Shown: positions 43,745 through 52,582, counted from the stretch's first letter. The stretch: DNA of 64,000 nt from Burkholderiales bacterium (GCA_020854035.1 JADZGE010000046.1:1-64000), one strand, 5' to 3'. Program-made: numbers and translations. Notes: generated from the letters alone by a model not told the origin.

Positions 43745-44091
43745 TAATATAGATTCAGCAGGAACGCGAGCCCAGCCACCACGGTCGCCCCCGCCGCCAC
43801 GGCGATGAGGCTCTTCTGCCAGTCGCGCCACGGCAGGAATTCCAGCGCGAGCACCCGCAGCCCGCCCGCGAGGTGCGCCGCGAGGAGCACCACGAGCACC
43901 GTCTCCGCGAGCTTGACCGCCGGCTGGTCGGACCATCGCAGGAATCCCTCCAGCCGCTCCTCGCCGGCGAGCGCCTGTCCCAGGGCCCAGAAATGCGCCG
44001 GCAGGAAGAGCGTCAACGCGACACCCGAGATCCGGTGCACGGCGAACGCCCACCAGCCGGGGTGGTTGCGGGCGCGGAGGTCGTTTCTCAT
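43744..44091 (-). CDS. Succinate dehydrogenase/fumarate reductase membrane subunit (cytochrome b type)
   Basis: 115 residues with three hydrophobic helices (about 14-36, 58-80, 94-115). It opens with NHPGWWAFAVHRISGVAL, the HRxSG segment typical of SdhC, and has histidines in LPAHFWALG and LAAHLAGGLR suited to heme b ligation. It anchors the flavoprotein and iron-sulfur subunits and carries the quinone site. It is the last of three same-strand genes after the iron-sulfur subunit, separated from the second by an R3 repeat. Confidence 0.82.
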   Translation of the reverse strand: MRNDLRARNHPGWWAFAVHRISGVALTLFLPAHFWALGQALAGEERLEGFLRWSDQPAVKLAETVLVVLLAAHLAGGLRVLALEFLPWRDWQKSLIAVAAGATVVAGLAFLLNLY

Positions 44092-44101
44092 ATTCAGAAA
44101 A

Positions 44102-44216
44102 GTGACGATTACGGGTGACGAATGATGGTGACGGGAACAGGTGACGAAAAGCGCTTGTCGAGCATCGCGTCACCCCTATCTCGTCACCTTTACCTCGTCG
44201 CGCCTTCTCGTCACCC
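44102..44216. repeat. Family R3 tandem-inverted repeat
   Basis: Arm 1 (44102-44148): GTGACGATTACGG, GTGACGAATGATG, GTGACGGGAACAG, GTGACGA; arm 2 (44167-44216): CGTCACCCCTATCT, CGTCACCTTTACCT, CGTCGCGCCTTCT, CGTCACC. This is the most regular array in the window (13-14 base period) and lies between two succinate-dehydrogenase membrane-subunit genes, touching the stop of the upstream one. Confidence 0.85.
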
Positions 44217-44555
44217 GCCGGCGAAGACGGCGTAGACGGCGCGGTAACCCCACGTCGCCAGCGCCAGCGCCACCGCCGTCATCGCGATATCCAGGCCGCG
44301 GCCGCGCCAGCCGAGCGTCTCCGAGACGACGTTCCTCAGGCCGATCGGGGCGTGCACGGTCACCGCGGCGATGAAGAGCGCGTAGAAGGCCGCCCAGCCG
44401 GCGCTCGCGCGCGTGCGCCCGAGGATCTCGGCGGCGGAGAGGCCGTTTCGCACGGCGTAAATGATGGTGACGAGGTGCACCAGCACGCAGAGCGCCGCCA
44501 CCGCCGCGCTCGCGCGCTGCGCCGTCCACAGCAGGACCTCGGTGCGGACACTCAC
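44211..44555 (-). CDS. Succinate dehydrogenase/fumarate reductase second membrane subunit
   Basis: 114 residues from a GTG at 44555 that overlaps the stop of the iron-sulfur subunit gene by 4 bases. Three hydrophobic helices (about 14-34, 53-74, 90-110); histidines in CVLVHLVTIIYAV and TVHAPIGLRNV are candidates for heme or quinone contacts. It resembles the SdhC/D or FrdC-like subunits of membrane-anchored complex II. It was identified mainly by topology and operon position. Confidence 0.75.
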   Translation of the reverse strand: MSVRTEVLLWTAQRASAAVAALCVLVHLVTIIYAVRNGLSAAEILGRTRASAGWAAFYALFIAAVTVHAPIGLRNVVSETLGWRGRGLDIAMTAVALALATWGYRAVYAVFAGG

Positions 44556-45292
44556 TCGCGGTTCCCGGTCGCAAACGATTCCAGTTCGCCGCGCAGCGCG
44601 GCGAGTGCCGTGGCACGCTTCAGTCCTGCGATGGCTGCCGTGGGCGAAATCTGCTTTGGGCACCGCTCGGTGCAGCTCATGTGCGTGTGGCAGGCGTGGC
44701 AGCCGGCGTCGCCCGCCACCGCCGCGAGCCGCGCGCGGTGGCCGGTGTCGCGCGCGTCGTTCACCAGCGTCCACGCGCGGTTCAGCGCGGCGGGGCCGAG
44801 ATACGCGGCATTCCACCCGATGACGTCGCACGAACCGTAACAGACCCCGCAGCCGATGCACTCGATCCCGGCGTCGGCGAGCCGCCGCTGCGGCGACTGC
44901 GGCGACACGCACGCGAAATCCTCCCGCCGGCTCGCCGCGCCCTCGAAGCGCCCGCGCGCGCGCGCCCACTTGTCGAAGAACTCCCGCATGTCGGTGACGA
45001 GATCACGGACGATGGGAAGATTGTTGAGCGGGCCGATCTCGAGCCGCCCGTCCTCCGCCACGCGTGAGACGTGGGTGCGGCAGGTCCAGCGCGCGCGGCC
45101 GTTCACCGTCATCGCGCACGAACCGCACATCCCGACGCGGCACGCGAAGCGATAGGCAAGCGTGGGGTCGATCCGGCGCTGGATGTGGGTCACGACGTCG
45201 AGCACGGTTTGGCTCTCGAGCCGCGGGACCTCGAAGGACTGGAACGCGCCGTCCTCGCCGCCACGCCAGACCTTGACCTGAAGGGTGCTCAC
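44552..45292 (-). CDS. Succinate dehydrogenase/fumarate reductase iron-sulfur subunit
   Basis: 246 residues. N-terminal plant-ferredoxin domain with [2Fe-2S] ligands Cys51, Cys56, Cys59 and Cys71 (FACRVGMCGSCAMTV). C-terminal bacterial-ferredoxin domain with CIGCGVCYGSC (145-155) and CHACHTHMSCTERCP (198-212) for the [4Fe-4S] and [3Fe-4S] clusters. It relays electrons between the flavoprotein and the membrane quinone site. It starts a three-gene unit with two membrane subunits; its flavoprotein partner is encoded at 36810-38534. Confidence 0.93.
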   Translation of the reverse strand: MSTLQVKVWRGGEDGAFQSFEVPRLESQTVLDVVTHIQRRIDPTLAYRFACRVGMCGSCAMTVNGRARWTCRTHVSRVAEDGRLEIGPLNNLPIVRDLVTDMREFFDKWARARGRFEGAASRREDFACVSPQSPQRRLADAGIECIGCGVCYGSCDVIGWNAAYLGPAALNRAWTLVNDARDTGHRARLAAVAGDAGCHACHTHMSCTERCPKQISPTAAIAGLKRATALAALRGELESFATGNRE

Positions 45293-45359
45293 GCGCGATC
45301 ACCTTCCCCGCCTTTCGGGAGGGGCGTCGCGAAGCGACGGGGCGGGGTCCGGCCGACTC

Positions 45360-47021
45360 TCAATGTTCCACTCCCCCACGCTGCCCGGCACCGCGAGTCA
45401 CCACCGGCGCCGGCACGCGATCGATCGTGACATTCACGCAAGCCGGCCGGCCGGAGGCGATCGCCCGCTCCAGCGCGTCAGGCAGATCCGCGGCGCGACT
45501 GACGTGCTCGCCATGCGCGCCGAGCGCCGCGGCTGCCTGATCGTAGCGCGCCGGCAGGAGTTCGCAACCGTGCGCGCGCCCGCGCCCGTACGCCTTCAAC
45601 TGTATCTGGTGCTCGGCATTCCAGCAGGCGTCGTTGCCTACGACCGCGACGAACGGCAGACCGGCGCGCACCGCGGTGTCGAATTCGGCGAGGTGGAAGC
45701 CGGCCGTGCCGTCGCCCAGCATCGCCACCACGGTCGCCGCCGGCCGGGCAAGGCGCGCGGCGAGCGCGAAGGGCAGCGCCGAACCGATGGACCCGGCCGG
45801 ACCATTGATGACGCGGGCCGGCGCGGTGACGGTGGCCTGCGCCCACTGGCCGAACTCGCCTCCGTCCGAGATGAGCAGCGGCTCGCTCGCCCGGTCGAGC
45901 ACCTGCTGCACCGCCCGGCCCACTTCCACCGGATGAAGCGGCTCCCCGGGACGCGAAGCGAGCCCTGCCCACTGCGGCGGCCGAAACTCGATGGCCGAGC
46001 GCGCCGCCTCCGCCCAGTCGCGCGCGGCATGCGGGCGGGCGCGCGCGGCGAGCGCGCGCGCCGCGGCGCGCGTGTCCGCGATGCCCGAGAATACGACGCG
46101 ATGCGCGGGCTTAAGCGTCTTCAGCGCCCGCTCCAGCGCCGCCCGGTCCGGATCGATCACGACGAACCGGCAGTCCGCATGCACCGCCGGCGGCGCGGCG
46201 AAGCGCAGCGTGAAATCCGGTTGCTTCCCGATGAGGGCGACGAGATCGGCCTCGCGCAGCACTTCCGCGAAGGCGCCAAGGCACGGGTCGTTCACGCCGC
46301 GCGGGCTCTCCATGCAGACGAGCGGCGCACCGGTGGCGGCTGCAAGCCGCGCGCAATCCTCGAGACCTCGAGCGTGCGCCATGACCGGACCGGTGATCAC
46401 GAACGGACGCCGTGCCGCCGCGAGCGCCGCCAGCACGGCGTCGGCGTCCGTCTCCGCCAGCGCGCGGGGCGCCGGTGCCGCGACACCGGCGGGCACCACG
46501 GCATCCTCCTCGACGCGCGCCTCCAGAACATCGAGCGGAAGGCTCAGGTGCACCGGGCCGGGACGGCCCGCGCGGGCCGTACCGAGCGCGCGCGTTACCT
46601 CGGCGCCGAGTGCCGCGGGCTCCACCGCGGTCGACGAGCGCTTCGTCACCGGCGCGGCGAGCTCCGCTTGCGCCATCTCCTGGAAAGAACCGCGGCCCAA
46701 CTCGGCGAGCGGAGCGTGCCCCGACAGGAGCACGAGCGGCGATTCCGCGGCGAGCGCGGTGTAGAGGGCGCCCGCCGCGTTGGCATGTCCGGGACCGCCG
46801 GTGACGAGCGCGACGCCGGGCTCGCCGGTCAGCCTGCCCCACGCGTCGGCCATGTGGACCGCGGCGCCTTCGTGGCGCACGTGCACGATGGCGAGGCCGG
46901 CTTCGAGCGCGGCATCGTAGACCGGCATCACGTGGTTGCCGGACAGCGAAAACAGATGCCGCACCCCGGCCCGCGCGAGCGCGCGCGCGAGGATGTCGGC
47001 GCCGCGAAGCGTGGGAGCCAA
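45360..47021 (-). CDS. Thiamine-diphosphate-dependent enzyme (acetolactate synthase-like)
   Basis: 553 residues. Three ThDP-enzyme domains: Pyr domain with catalytic Glu51 in VRHEGAAVHMADAWGR; central domain; PP domain with the cofactor motif GDGTAGFHLAEFDTAV ... VVGNDACWN. Closest in look to the IlvB/oxalyl-CoA decarboxylase/benzoylformate group; 2-oxo acid or sulfo-acid substrates are possible. The start is probably TTG at 47021, nine bases after the stop of the UxaA-like gene, with no ATG or GTG in range. It is likely co-transcribed with that gene. Confidence 0.85.
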   Translation of the reverse strand: MAPTLRGADILARALARAGVRHLFSLSGNHVMPVYDAALEAGLAIVHVRHEGAAVHMADAWGRLTGEPGVALVTGGPGHANAAGALYTALAAESPLVLLSGHAPLAELGRGSFQEMAQAELAAPVTKRSSTAVEPAALGAEVTRALGTARAGRPGPVHLSLPLDVLEARVEEDAVVPAGVAAPAPRALAETDADAVLAALAAARRPFVITGPVMAHARGLEDCARLAAATGAPLVCMESPRGVNDPCLGAFAEVLREADLVALIGKQPDFTLRFAAPPAVHADCRFVVIDPDRAALERALKTLKPAHRVVFSGIADTRAAARALAARARPHAARDWAEAARSAIEFRPPQWAGLASRPGEPLHPVEVGRAVQQVLDRASEPLLISDGGEFGQWAQATVTAPARVINGPAGSIGSALPFALAARLARPAATVVAMLGDGTAGFHLAEFDTAVRAGLPFVAVVGNDACWNAEHQIQLKAYGRGRAHGCELLPARYDQAAAALGAHGEHVSRAADLPDALERAIASGRPACVNVTIDRVPAPVVTRGAGQRGGVEH

Positions 47022-47029
47022 TCGACTCG

Positions 47030-48199
47030 TTACGCCGACTCGTAGAGCCGCGTCATCACGAACTCGCGGTGACCGAGCGCCTCCGCGGCGGTCAGCCGGC
47101 CGTTGCAGGTCCTCAACATTACCTCGATGAGTTCGTCGCCGGTCTGGTCGAGATTCTTCTGTCGCTGCAGGAGCCCCGAGCAGTCGTAGTCGATGTGTTC
47201 GGACATGGTGCGCACGGTGCGCGGATTGGCCGTGAGCTTGATCACCGGCAGGATGGGATAGCCGATGACGTTGCCCTGGCCGGTTGGGAAGAAGTGCACG
47301 ACGTAGCCGGAGGCCGCGCAAAGCGTCACCATCTCGGCCGCCGCCGACGACGAGTCCATGAACCAGAGCCCCGGCCCGGCCGGCGTCTCCGCCTTGTCGA
47401 GCACGCCCACCACCTTGCACTTCCGCCCGATCTTCTGGATGTTGCCGAGCGCTTTCTCCTCGATCGTGGTGAGACCGCCGGCGATGTTCCCCTTGGTGGG
47501 CTGGGAATCGGAAAGATCGTTCGTCTTGTGGCGCTCCACGATCTCCTGGTAGCGGTTGAACATGTACATGAAGCGCTCTCGCACCTCGCCGTTCGCGCAG
47601 CGGTCCGCGACGATGTTCTCGCCGCCGGTTATCTCGGTCGTCTCGCCGAAGCACATCGTGACCCCGAGCGGCTCGAGCTTGTCGAACGCGCTGCCGACCG
47701 TGGGATTGGATCCGCAGCCCGAAGTCGTGTCCGACTCGCCGCACTTGGTGGACACCCACAGGTCGCTGATCGGGCATTCCAGCCGCCGGAGCTCGGACGC
47801 CCACTGCACGTACTCCTTCGCCACCCTGGAGGCGCGCAGGATCGTGTCGTGATCGCCATGGAGCTCGATGCCGAAGCCGGTGACGGGCTTGCCGGTCTTC
47901 GCGATACCCTCGACGACCTTCTTCGCCCACTCCTCCTCGATGCAGATCACCACGACCGCGGCGACGTTCGGGTTCGAGCCCGCGCCGATCAGCGTGCGGA
48001 AGTGAAGTTCGAGGTCGGCGCCGAACTGGAGCCGGCCGTAGGGGTGCTGAATCACGAGCGCCCCCTTGACGTTGTGCGCCACCGCCTCGGCCGCGGCGTT
48101 GGAGAGGTCGTCCACGGGAAGGATGATGACGTGGTTACGCACGCCGACGCGGCCGTTCTCGCGCCGGTAGCCCAGAAAGGTGCTCTTCGCGTTGATCAT
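47030..48199 (-). CDS. UxaA/SuyB-family lyase, large subunit
   Basis: 389 residues, the C-terminal catalytic part of the altronate/galactarate dehydratase family as a separate subunit. Motifs: [39 protein letters not shown] with clustered cysteines for iron, and [16 protein letters not shown]. Size and gene split match (2R)-sulfolactate sulfo-lyase SuyB as well as altronate-dehydratase-like enzymes. It pairs with the small SAF-domain subunit at 48288-48569. Start ATG 48199; the open frame extends upstream without support. Confidence 0.88.
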   Translation of the reverse strand: MINAKSTFLGYRRENGRVGVRNHVIILPVDDLSNAAAEAVAHNVKGALVIQHPYGRLQFGADLELHFRTLIGAGSNPNVAAVVVICIEEEWAKKVVEGIAKTGKPVTGFGIELHGDHDTILRASRVAKEYVQWASELRRLECPISDLWVSTKCGESDTTSGCGSNPTVGSAFDKLEPLGVTMCFGETTEITGGENIVADRCANGEVRERFMYMFNRYQEIVERHKTNDLSDSQPTKGNIAGGLTTIEEKALGNIQKIGRKCKVVGVLDKAETPAGPGLWFMDSSSAAAEMVTLCAASGYVVHFFPTGQGNVIGYPILPVIKLTANPRTVRTMSEHIDYDCSGLLQRQKNLDQTGDELIEVMLRTCNGRLTAAEALGHREFVMTRLYESA

Positions 48200-48287
48200 G
48201 ACTGGTCCTGATTGAAAGGGTCCCGGATTGATGGTGAAACATGCGCGGGCGCATTCCGCCGACAGGCGACATGCGCGCCGGCGCGTT

Positions 48288-48569
48288 TCACCATCTCTTG
48301 GTCTTGATATTGTGCACGTGGGCGTGCTCGCCCACCTTGATCCCGGCGATCGCACGGCCGATGTCGAAACCGTACTTGATCACCGTGTCGCCCTTGCCGA
48401 TCGGCTTCGTCGCGAGCTTGTGGCCGATGGGAATGTCGTTCACGGCCTTAAGCTCGATCGTCGAGTCGTCCTCCATCAGCCAGCCGGTGAGCTCATCGCC
48501 GGCCTTGACGCCCTCGACGACGATGACGCCGACGGTGTCCTTCTTGTCGTGAACCAGAAAGTGAATCAT
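48288..48569 (-). CDS. UxaA/SuyA-family lyase, small (SAF-domain) subunit
   Basis: 93 residues from ATG 48569 with AGGAGT five bases upstream. The SAF fold is readable: [56 protein letters not shown] and VHNIKTKRW, the metal-binding GEHVHxHN-like end typical of UxaA N-terminal domains and SuyA. It forms a two-part hydro-lyase or sulfo-lyase with the large subunit encoded 88 bp downstream. It is the first gene of a three-gene operon with the large subunit and the ThDP enzyme. Confidence 0.85.
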   Translation of the reverse strand: MIHFLVHDKKDTVGVIVVEGVKAGDELTGWLMEDDSTIELKAVNDIPIGHKLATKPIGKGDTVIKYGFDIGRAIAGIKVGEHAHVHNIKTKRW

Positions 48570-48689
48570 CTCGACTCCTGCCGCGTTGCGAATGAACGAT
48601 CGGACCCGACTTGCGATGCGTGAATGGCGGGAAAGAAATCGCCCTGCTTCCCCGATTTCCCCGCTGGATGCTACCCGCCGCGTAGAATA

Positions 48690-49045
48690 TGAGTCAACTA
48701 CGACTTCCTCCACATCGTCGGCAGGGGCGGCAGCCGCGAGCCGCCGGTACACGAGCGCCTGTCCTTCCGCAGTGTGGCGGCGGACCCCCGTGCCGCATCG
48801 AGGCTCGGAATCGGCGCCGTCGTGCGCATCAGCGAGCGCCTGTCAGCCGCGCGCGCCTCGCCGCGGCAGGCTGCGGGACTGGCGCTCTCCGCGGGCGAGC
48901 CGGTGCTGCTCATCCGGCGCGTCGCCTACACCTGCCACGACGCGCCGGTCGAGTACCGCGTGAGCTGCGTCGATACGACGCGGCACGAGTACTCAAGCGA
49001 TCTCCGGAAGGGCGTCCCGCCGGCCGTGCCCGCGCGCCGACGCCC
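48690..49045 (+). pseudogene. Decayed GntR-type regulator (UTRA domain remnant)
   Basis: The plus strand reads LSFRSVAADPRAASRLGIG, then RISERLSAARASPRQAAGL, ALSAGEPVLLIRRVAY and PVEYRVSCVDTTRHEYSSD, the beginning and the end of a UTRA effector domain with most of the middle missing. No winged-helix DNA-binding domain precedes it (a TGA stops the frame at about 48690). It stands divergent from the UxaA/SuyAB-like operon, where its active form probably acted. Confidence 0.65.
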
Positions 49046-49050
49046 GGAAG

Positions 49051-50730
49051 TCAAAGGCGGCCCAGCTCGCGCCGTGCCGTCTCGATCCGCGCCGGGTCCT
49101 TCGCGTGCCGCAGGACCCATTCAAACTGCGCGCGCGCGTCCTCGCGGAAGCCGGCCCGCGACAGGCTGAGTCCGGCGGCGAGCCGCGCCTGCGCCGCGAA
49201 TGCCTCCGGGGCGTCGCCCGCGCCGGTCAGCGCGGCGCGCAGGAAGTAACCCGCCGCAAGCTGCGGCTGCGATTCGCGTTCCGCGATGCGGCCCAGCGCG
49301 TACAGGAGTTCCCGCTGTTCCGCCGCGCTCGCGTGCGGCAGCAGTCCCCGCAGCATCTCGTCGGCGAGTTCCGGCCGCCCCCCGGCGACCATTTCCCGCG
49401 CGAGCAGGACCAAGCGTTCGCGCACTCCCGCGGATAGCGCCGGCTTGGCCTGTAGCAAGGCCCTCAGCTCCCCCAGCGCTGCATCGCCCATGCCCGCGCG
49501 CCAGTAGGCGGCGGCGAGCCGCGAGCGCCAGTCCTGGGCCGCGACGCCCGGCGGCGGCGCCAGGCCCTTCCAGTAGCGGGCGGCGGCGGCGGGGTCATGA
49601 ATGGCTTCCGCCATCTCGCCCAGAAGGTAGCGCGCCTGGGGGTCGAGAGCCGCATCGTCGGCACGCAGCGCTTCGGCCAGACGCAGCGCCGTGCGCGGGA
49701 GGCGCGCCTCCTTGAGCGCATGGACGAGCTGGAGCTGGGCGTTCAGGCGCGCCGCGCTCTCGCGCCCGTGCGCCGCCAGATGCGCGAAAAGCGCGCGCGC
49801 GACGTTCGGATGCGAACCCAGCTGGCGCCCCGCGTGGTCCGCCCAGGCCGCGTCGTCGCCCGCCGGCAGCTTCTCGCGGCTCGCCACGCTCGTGGCGGCG
49901 GCCGAGTAGGCCTCCCACAGCGCGCTCGCGGATGCCGCGGCGCCGCCCGCGCGCTCGCCCGGTTCCGCGTTGACGAGATGCTCGAGTGCTTCCGCCAGCG
50001 CGAGCGCGTCCTTCCCGCGCCGCGCCACCTCCGCGATCACGCGCCAGTATCCGGCGGCCCCGCCCCTCGCCAGCGCGGCACGGGCCTGAGCGACGGCGGC
50101 AGCCGGCTCGATCAGGCCGGTCTTCAGCCGCAGCAGGGTCTTGGCGGGATTGGCCTCGTCGAGGCTCGCGAGCCAGTTGACCGCCTGCCGCGCCATGTCG
50201 AGCGCGAGCAGGCCCTCGACGAAGCGTGTCGCCGTTTCGTTGTCCAGAGGGGCGTAATCCTGCTGGAAGCGCAGCATCGAGCGGAACGCGGGGTCGCCCT
50301 GCCGCCCTGCGAGGTAGGCGTCGATGACAAGGCGTCGCGCGGCGCGCAGATCCTCGCGGGTGGGCTCCAGCTGCCAGATGACGCGCGCGGCGTGCCGCCG
50401 CGCGGCCGTGCCCTCGCCGAGCGCCACCGCGGCGCGGGACGCGGCGAGCAGGGCTTCGCGCAGCGCGGGGCGGGGCGTATCGGCCGGCAGCTCTTCGGCC
50501 CGTTGCAGCGCATCCGCGTGCCGCCCGAGCGCGGCGAGGAGCACGGCGCGCAGCGCCTCCCATTCCGCCCAGCGCGGGGCGTCGCGCCCGCGCGGCTGTT
50601 GCGCTTCGACGCGCGCGAGCGCGAGCCGGGGAGCGCCGCCTTGCGCGAGCGCGCGCGCCGTCTCGAGCGCGCACGCCGCGCCCGTCACCGCGAGGAGCGC
50701 GAGCGCAAGAAGGATACGCATGCCCGCCAT
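49051..50730 (-). CDS. Large exported TPR-like repeat protein of unknown function
   Basis: 559 residues from ATG 50730 (ATG 50721 is also possible). A signal peptide (MRILLALALLAVTGAACA) leads into alanine/leucine/arginine-rich helical repeats across the whole length, for example ALRAVLLAALGRHADALQRAEEL and LLYALGRIAERESQPQLAAGY, which fit TPR pairs. Such proteins scaffold envelope complexes, often for polysaccharide or pilus export. No catalytic motif is seen. It lies downstream of the rpsP operon terminator, same strand. Confidence 0.7.
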   Translation of the reverse strand: MAGMRILLALALLAVTGAACALETARALAQGGAPRLALARVEAQQPRGRDAPRWAEWEALRAVLLAALGRHADALQRAEELPADTPRPALREALLAASRAAVALGEGTAARRHAARVIWQLEPTREDLRAARRLVIDAYLAGRQGDPAFRSMLRFQQDYAPLDNETATRFVEGLLALDMARQAVNWLASLDEANPAKTLLRLKTGLIEPAAAVAQARAALARGGAAGYWRVIAEVARRGKDALALAEALEHLVNAEPGERAGGAAASASALWEAYSAAATSVASREKLPAGDDAAWADHAGRQLGSHPNVARALFAHLAAHGRESAARLNAQLQLVHALKEARLPRTALRLAEALRADDAALDPQARYLLGEMAEAIHDPAAAARYWKGLAPPPGVAAQDWRSRLAAAYWRAGMGDAALGELRALLQAKPALSAGVRERLVLLAREMVAGGRPELADEMLRGLLPHASAAEQRELLYALGRIAERESQPQLAAGYFLRAALTGAGDAPEAFAAQARLAAGLSLSRAGFREDARAQFEWVLRHAKDPARIETARRELGRL

Positions 50731-50786
50731 TCTACGTGCCCTCGTCTCCCGGCGCTCCGCGCGCGCCGGGCGGCGAATCGGGCGCG

Positions 50787-50818
50787 CCAAACGAAAGGGC
50801 GGCACGCCGGCCGCCCTT
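50787..50818 (-). terminator. Rho-independent terminator of the rpsP-rimM-trmD-rplS operon
   Basis: Minus strand: 9-bp perfect stem AAGGGCGGC / GCCGCCCTT with a 6-base loop, followed by TTTCGTTT. It starts 24 bases after the rplS stop codon. Confidence 0.82.
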
Positions 50819-50841
50819 CCTCGCGCGCGGGATGCGCCGGC

Positions 50842-51234
50842 TTACTCGGTCGTCTCGGCCGCCGCGGCCGTGCTCTCGCCGCTCGCCAGTTTCTCGCGGA
50901 TCCGCGCCGCCTTGCCCGTGCGCTCGCGCAGGTAATAGAGCTTCGCGCGCCGGATGTCGCCGCGGCGCTTCACCTCGATGCTGGCGATGAGGGGCGAATA
51001 AGTCTGGAACGTCCGCTCGACGCCCTCGCCCGAGGATATCTTGCGCACCACGAACGAGGAATTGAGGCCGCGGTTGCGCTTGGCGATCACCACGCCCTCG
51101 TAGGCCTGCACGCGCTTTCTATCGCCCTCGACGACGTTCACGTTGACGACGACCGTGTCGCCGCTCGCGAAGTCCGGCACGGTCTTGCCGAGGCGCTTCA
51201 TTTCCTCGGCTTCGAGTTCCCTGATGAGATCCAT
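50842..51234 (-). CDS. rplS: 50S ribosomal protein L19
   Basis: 130 residues. Typical L19 string: [23 protein letters not shown] [56 protein letters not shown], and [23 protein letters not shown]. It binds at the 30S-50S interface. It is the last gene of the rpsP operon, beginning just after the trmD stop, and is followed by a strong terminator. The C-terminal tail is alanine-rich and slightly longer than in E. coli (115). Confidence 0.98.
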   Translation of the reverse strand: MDLIRELEAEEMKRLGKTVPDFASGDTVVVNVNVVEGDRKRVQAYEGVVIAKRNRGLNSSFVVRKISSGEGVERTFQTYSPLIASIEVKRRGDIRRAKLYYLRERTGKAARIREKLASGESTAAAAETTE

Positions 51235-51235
51235 G

Positions 51236-52006
51236 TCAATTCCCCCGATGTTCCCGCCTGTATTCGTCCAGCAACTCCCGCTCGCTTTGCGAGAGCGCCC
51301 GCTTCTCCAGCAAGTCAGGCCGCCTGAGCCAGGTGCGCCCCAGCGCCTGCTTCAGCCGCCATCGGGCGATCCCGGCGTGGTTGCCCGACATGAGCTCCGC
51401 CGGCACCGCTTCGCCCTCGTACACTTCCGGGCGGGTGTAGTGAGGGCAGTCGAGGAGCCCGCTCGCGAACGAATCCTGGCTCGCCGACTCCGCGGCACCG
51501 AGCGCTCCCGGCAACTGGCGCACGACGCAATCCATCACCACCATCGCCGCGAGTTCTCCGCCCGAGAGCACGTAATCCCCGATCGACACTTCCGTGTCCA
51601 CCTGGCGCCGGATCAACCGCTCGTCCACGCCCTCGTAGCGACCCGCCACGAGCACCAGTCCCTCGCGCGCCGCGAGTTCCATCACCAGCGGGTGATCGAG
51701 CCGCCGCCCCTGCGGCGTGAGGCACACGACGTGCGGCCGCGCCACCCCGGCCTCGCGCTGGCGCGCGCGCGCGGCCACGATCGCCTTCTCCAGCGGCTCC
51801 GCCATCATCACCATCCCCGGCCCACCGCCGTAGGGCCGGTCGTCCACGTTGCGGTAGTTCGTCGTCGCGTAATCCCGCGGGTTCCACAGCGCGAGGCCGT
51901 AGAGCCCCCGCTCCCGCGCCCGCCCGGTGATTCCGCACCCCGTAACCGCCTCGAACACTTGCGGGAACAGCGTGATCACGTCGAACTGAAACATCCTGGC
52001 CGACAC
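51236..52006 (-). CDS. trmD: tRNA (guanine-N1)-methyltransferase
   Basis: 256 residues. SPOUT-fold methyltransferase that makes m1G37 in tRNAs. Visible family segments: [59 protein letters not shown] and [16 protein letters not shown] (the trefoil-knot AdoMet site). The frame opens with GTG at 52006; the ATG at 51994 gives the conserved MFQFDV start and may be the real one. It is the third gene of the rpsP operon. Confidence 0.97.
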   Translation of the reverse strand: MSARMFQFDVITLFPQVFEAVTGCGITGRARERGLYGLALWNPRDYATTNYRNVDDRPYGGGPGMVMMAEPLEKAIVAARARQREAGVARPHVVCLTPQGRRLDHPLVMELAAREGLVLVAGRYEGVDERLIRRQVDTEVSIGDYVLSGGELAAMVVMDCVVRQLPGALGAAESASQDSFASGLLDCPHYTRPEVYEGEAVPAELMSGNHAGIARWRLKQALGRTWLRRPDLLEKRALSQSERELLDEYRREHRGN

Positions 52007-52033
52007 TCATCGCGACTTGCCGCGCAACCTGGA

Positions 52034-52075
52034 TTCCACGTATTTCCGTGTGTTTCCCTGTGATTCCGTGGCCAA
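52034..52075. repeat. R1-like single arm between rimM and trmD
   Basis: CACGTATTTCCGTGTGTTTC then CCTGTGATTCCGTGGCC, a short-period run with TTCCGTG repeated, similar in style to R1 arms. It lies in the 84-bp gap inside the rpsP operon and must therefore be transcribed. Confidence 0.5.
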
Positions 52076-52089
52076 ACGACGCCTCGCTG

Positions 52090-52575
52090 CTAATAGTCGG
52101 CGTCCCAGTTCACCCGCAGCAGCCCCGTCTCGACATCGACGGCGGCGATGGCATTGGCGATGAACGGAATCAGCCGCTCGCGCTCGCCTTCGACCACCAG
52201 CACGTCGTTCGCGCCGGTCTCCATGATCCGGGCGACTCGCCCGAACTCGAGCCCCGCCTCGTTCACCACCCTGAGCCCGACGAGATCAGCCCAGTAGTAC
52301 TCGTTCTCCTTCGCCCGCGGCAGCTCGTCGCGTGGCACCGCGACCCGCCTGCCTCGAAATCCCGCCGCGCGGTCCCGGTCGGAGCAGCCCTCGAACCGGG
52401 CGAGCACCACGCGCCCGTGCGTCCTGCCGCCGGCGAGCACTTGTTCGTGCCAGGCGACCCCGTCTTCGATCCACCACACCGGGTAGGCCAGCAGGCCCGC
52501 CGCCGTTTCGGTGTACGGCTCGACCTTGACCCAGCCCTGGACGCCGAACGGGGCGACGATGCGCCCCATCGACAC
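52090..52575 (-). CDS. rimM: Ribosome maturation factor RimM
   Basis: 161 residues from GTG 52575 (ATG 52569 also possible). N-terminal beta-barrel MGRIVAPFGVQGWVKVEPY binds S19; C-terminal PRC barrel has ENEYYWADLVGLRVVNEAG, NDVLVVEG, and LIPFIANAIAAVDVE. It helps assemble the 30S head. It starts eight bases after the rpsP stop in the conserved rpsP-rimM-trmD-rplS order. Confidence 0.96.
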   Translation of the reverse strand: MSMGRIVAPFGVQGWVKVEPYTETAAGLLAYPVWWIEDGVAWHEQVLAGGRTHGRVVLARFEGCSDRDRAAGFRGRRVAVPRDELPRAKENEYYWADLVGLRVVNEAGLEFGRVARIMETGANDVLVVEGERERLIPFIANAIAAVDVETGLLRVNWDADY

Positions 52576-52582
52576 GAGCTTT

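Noticed and set aside
34211..44216. CRISPR-like array made of the R3 repeats
   Set aside because: Units are 14 bases and contiguous, without 30-40 base unique spacers, occur as opposed arms and no cas gene is near.
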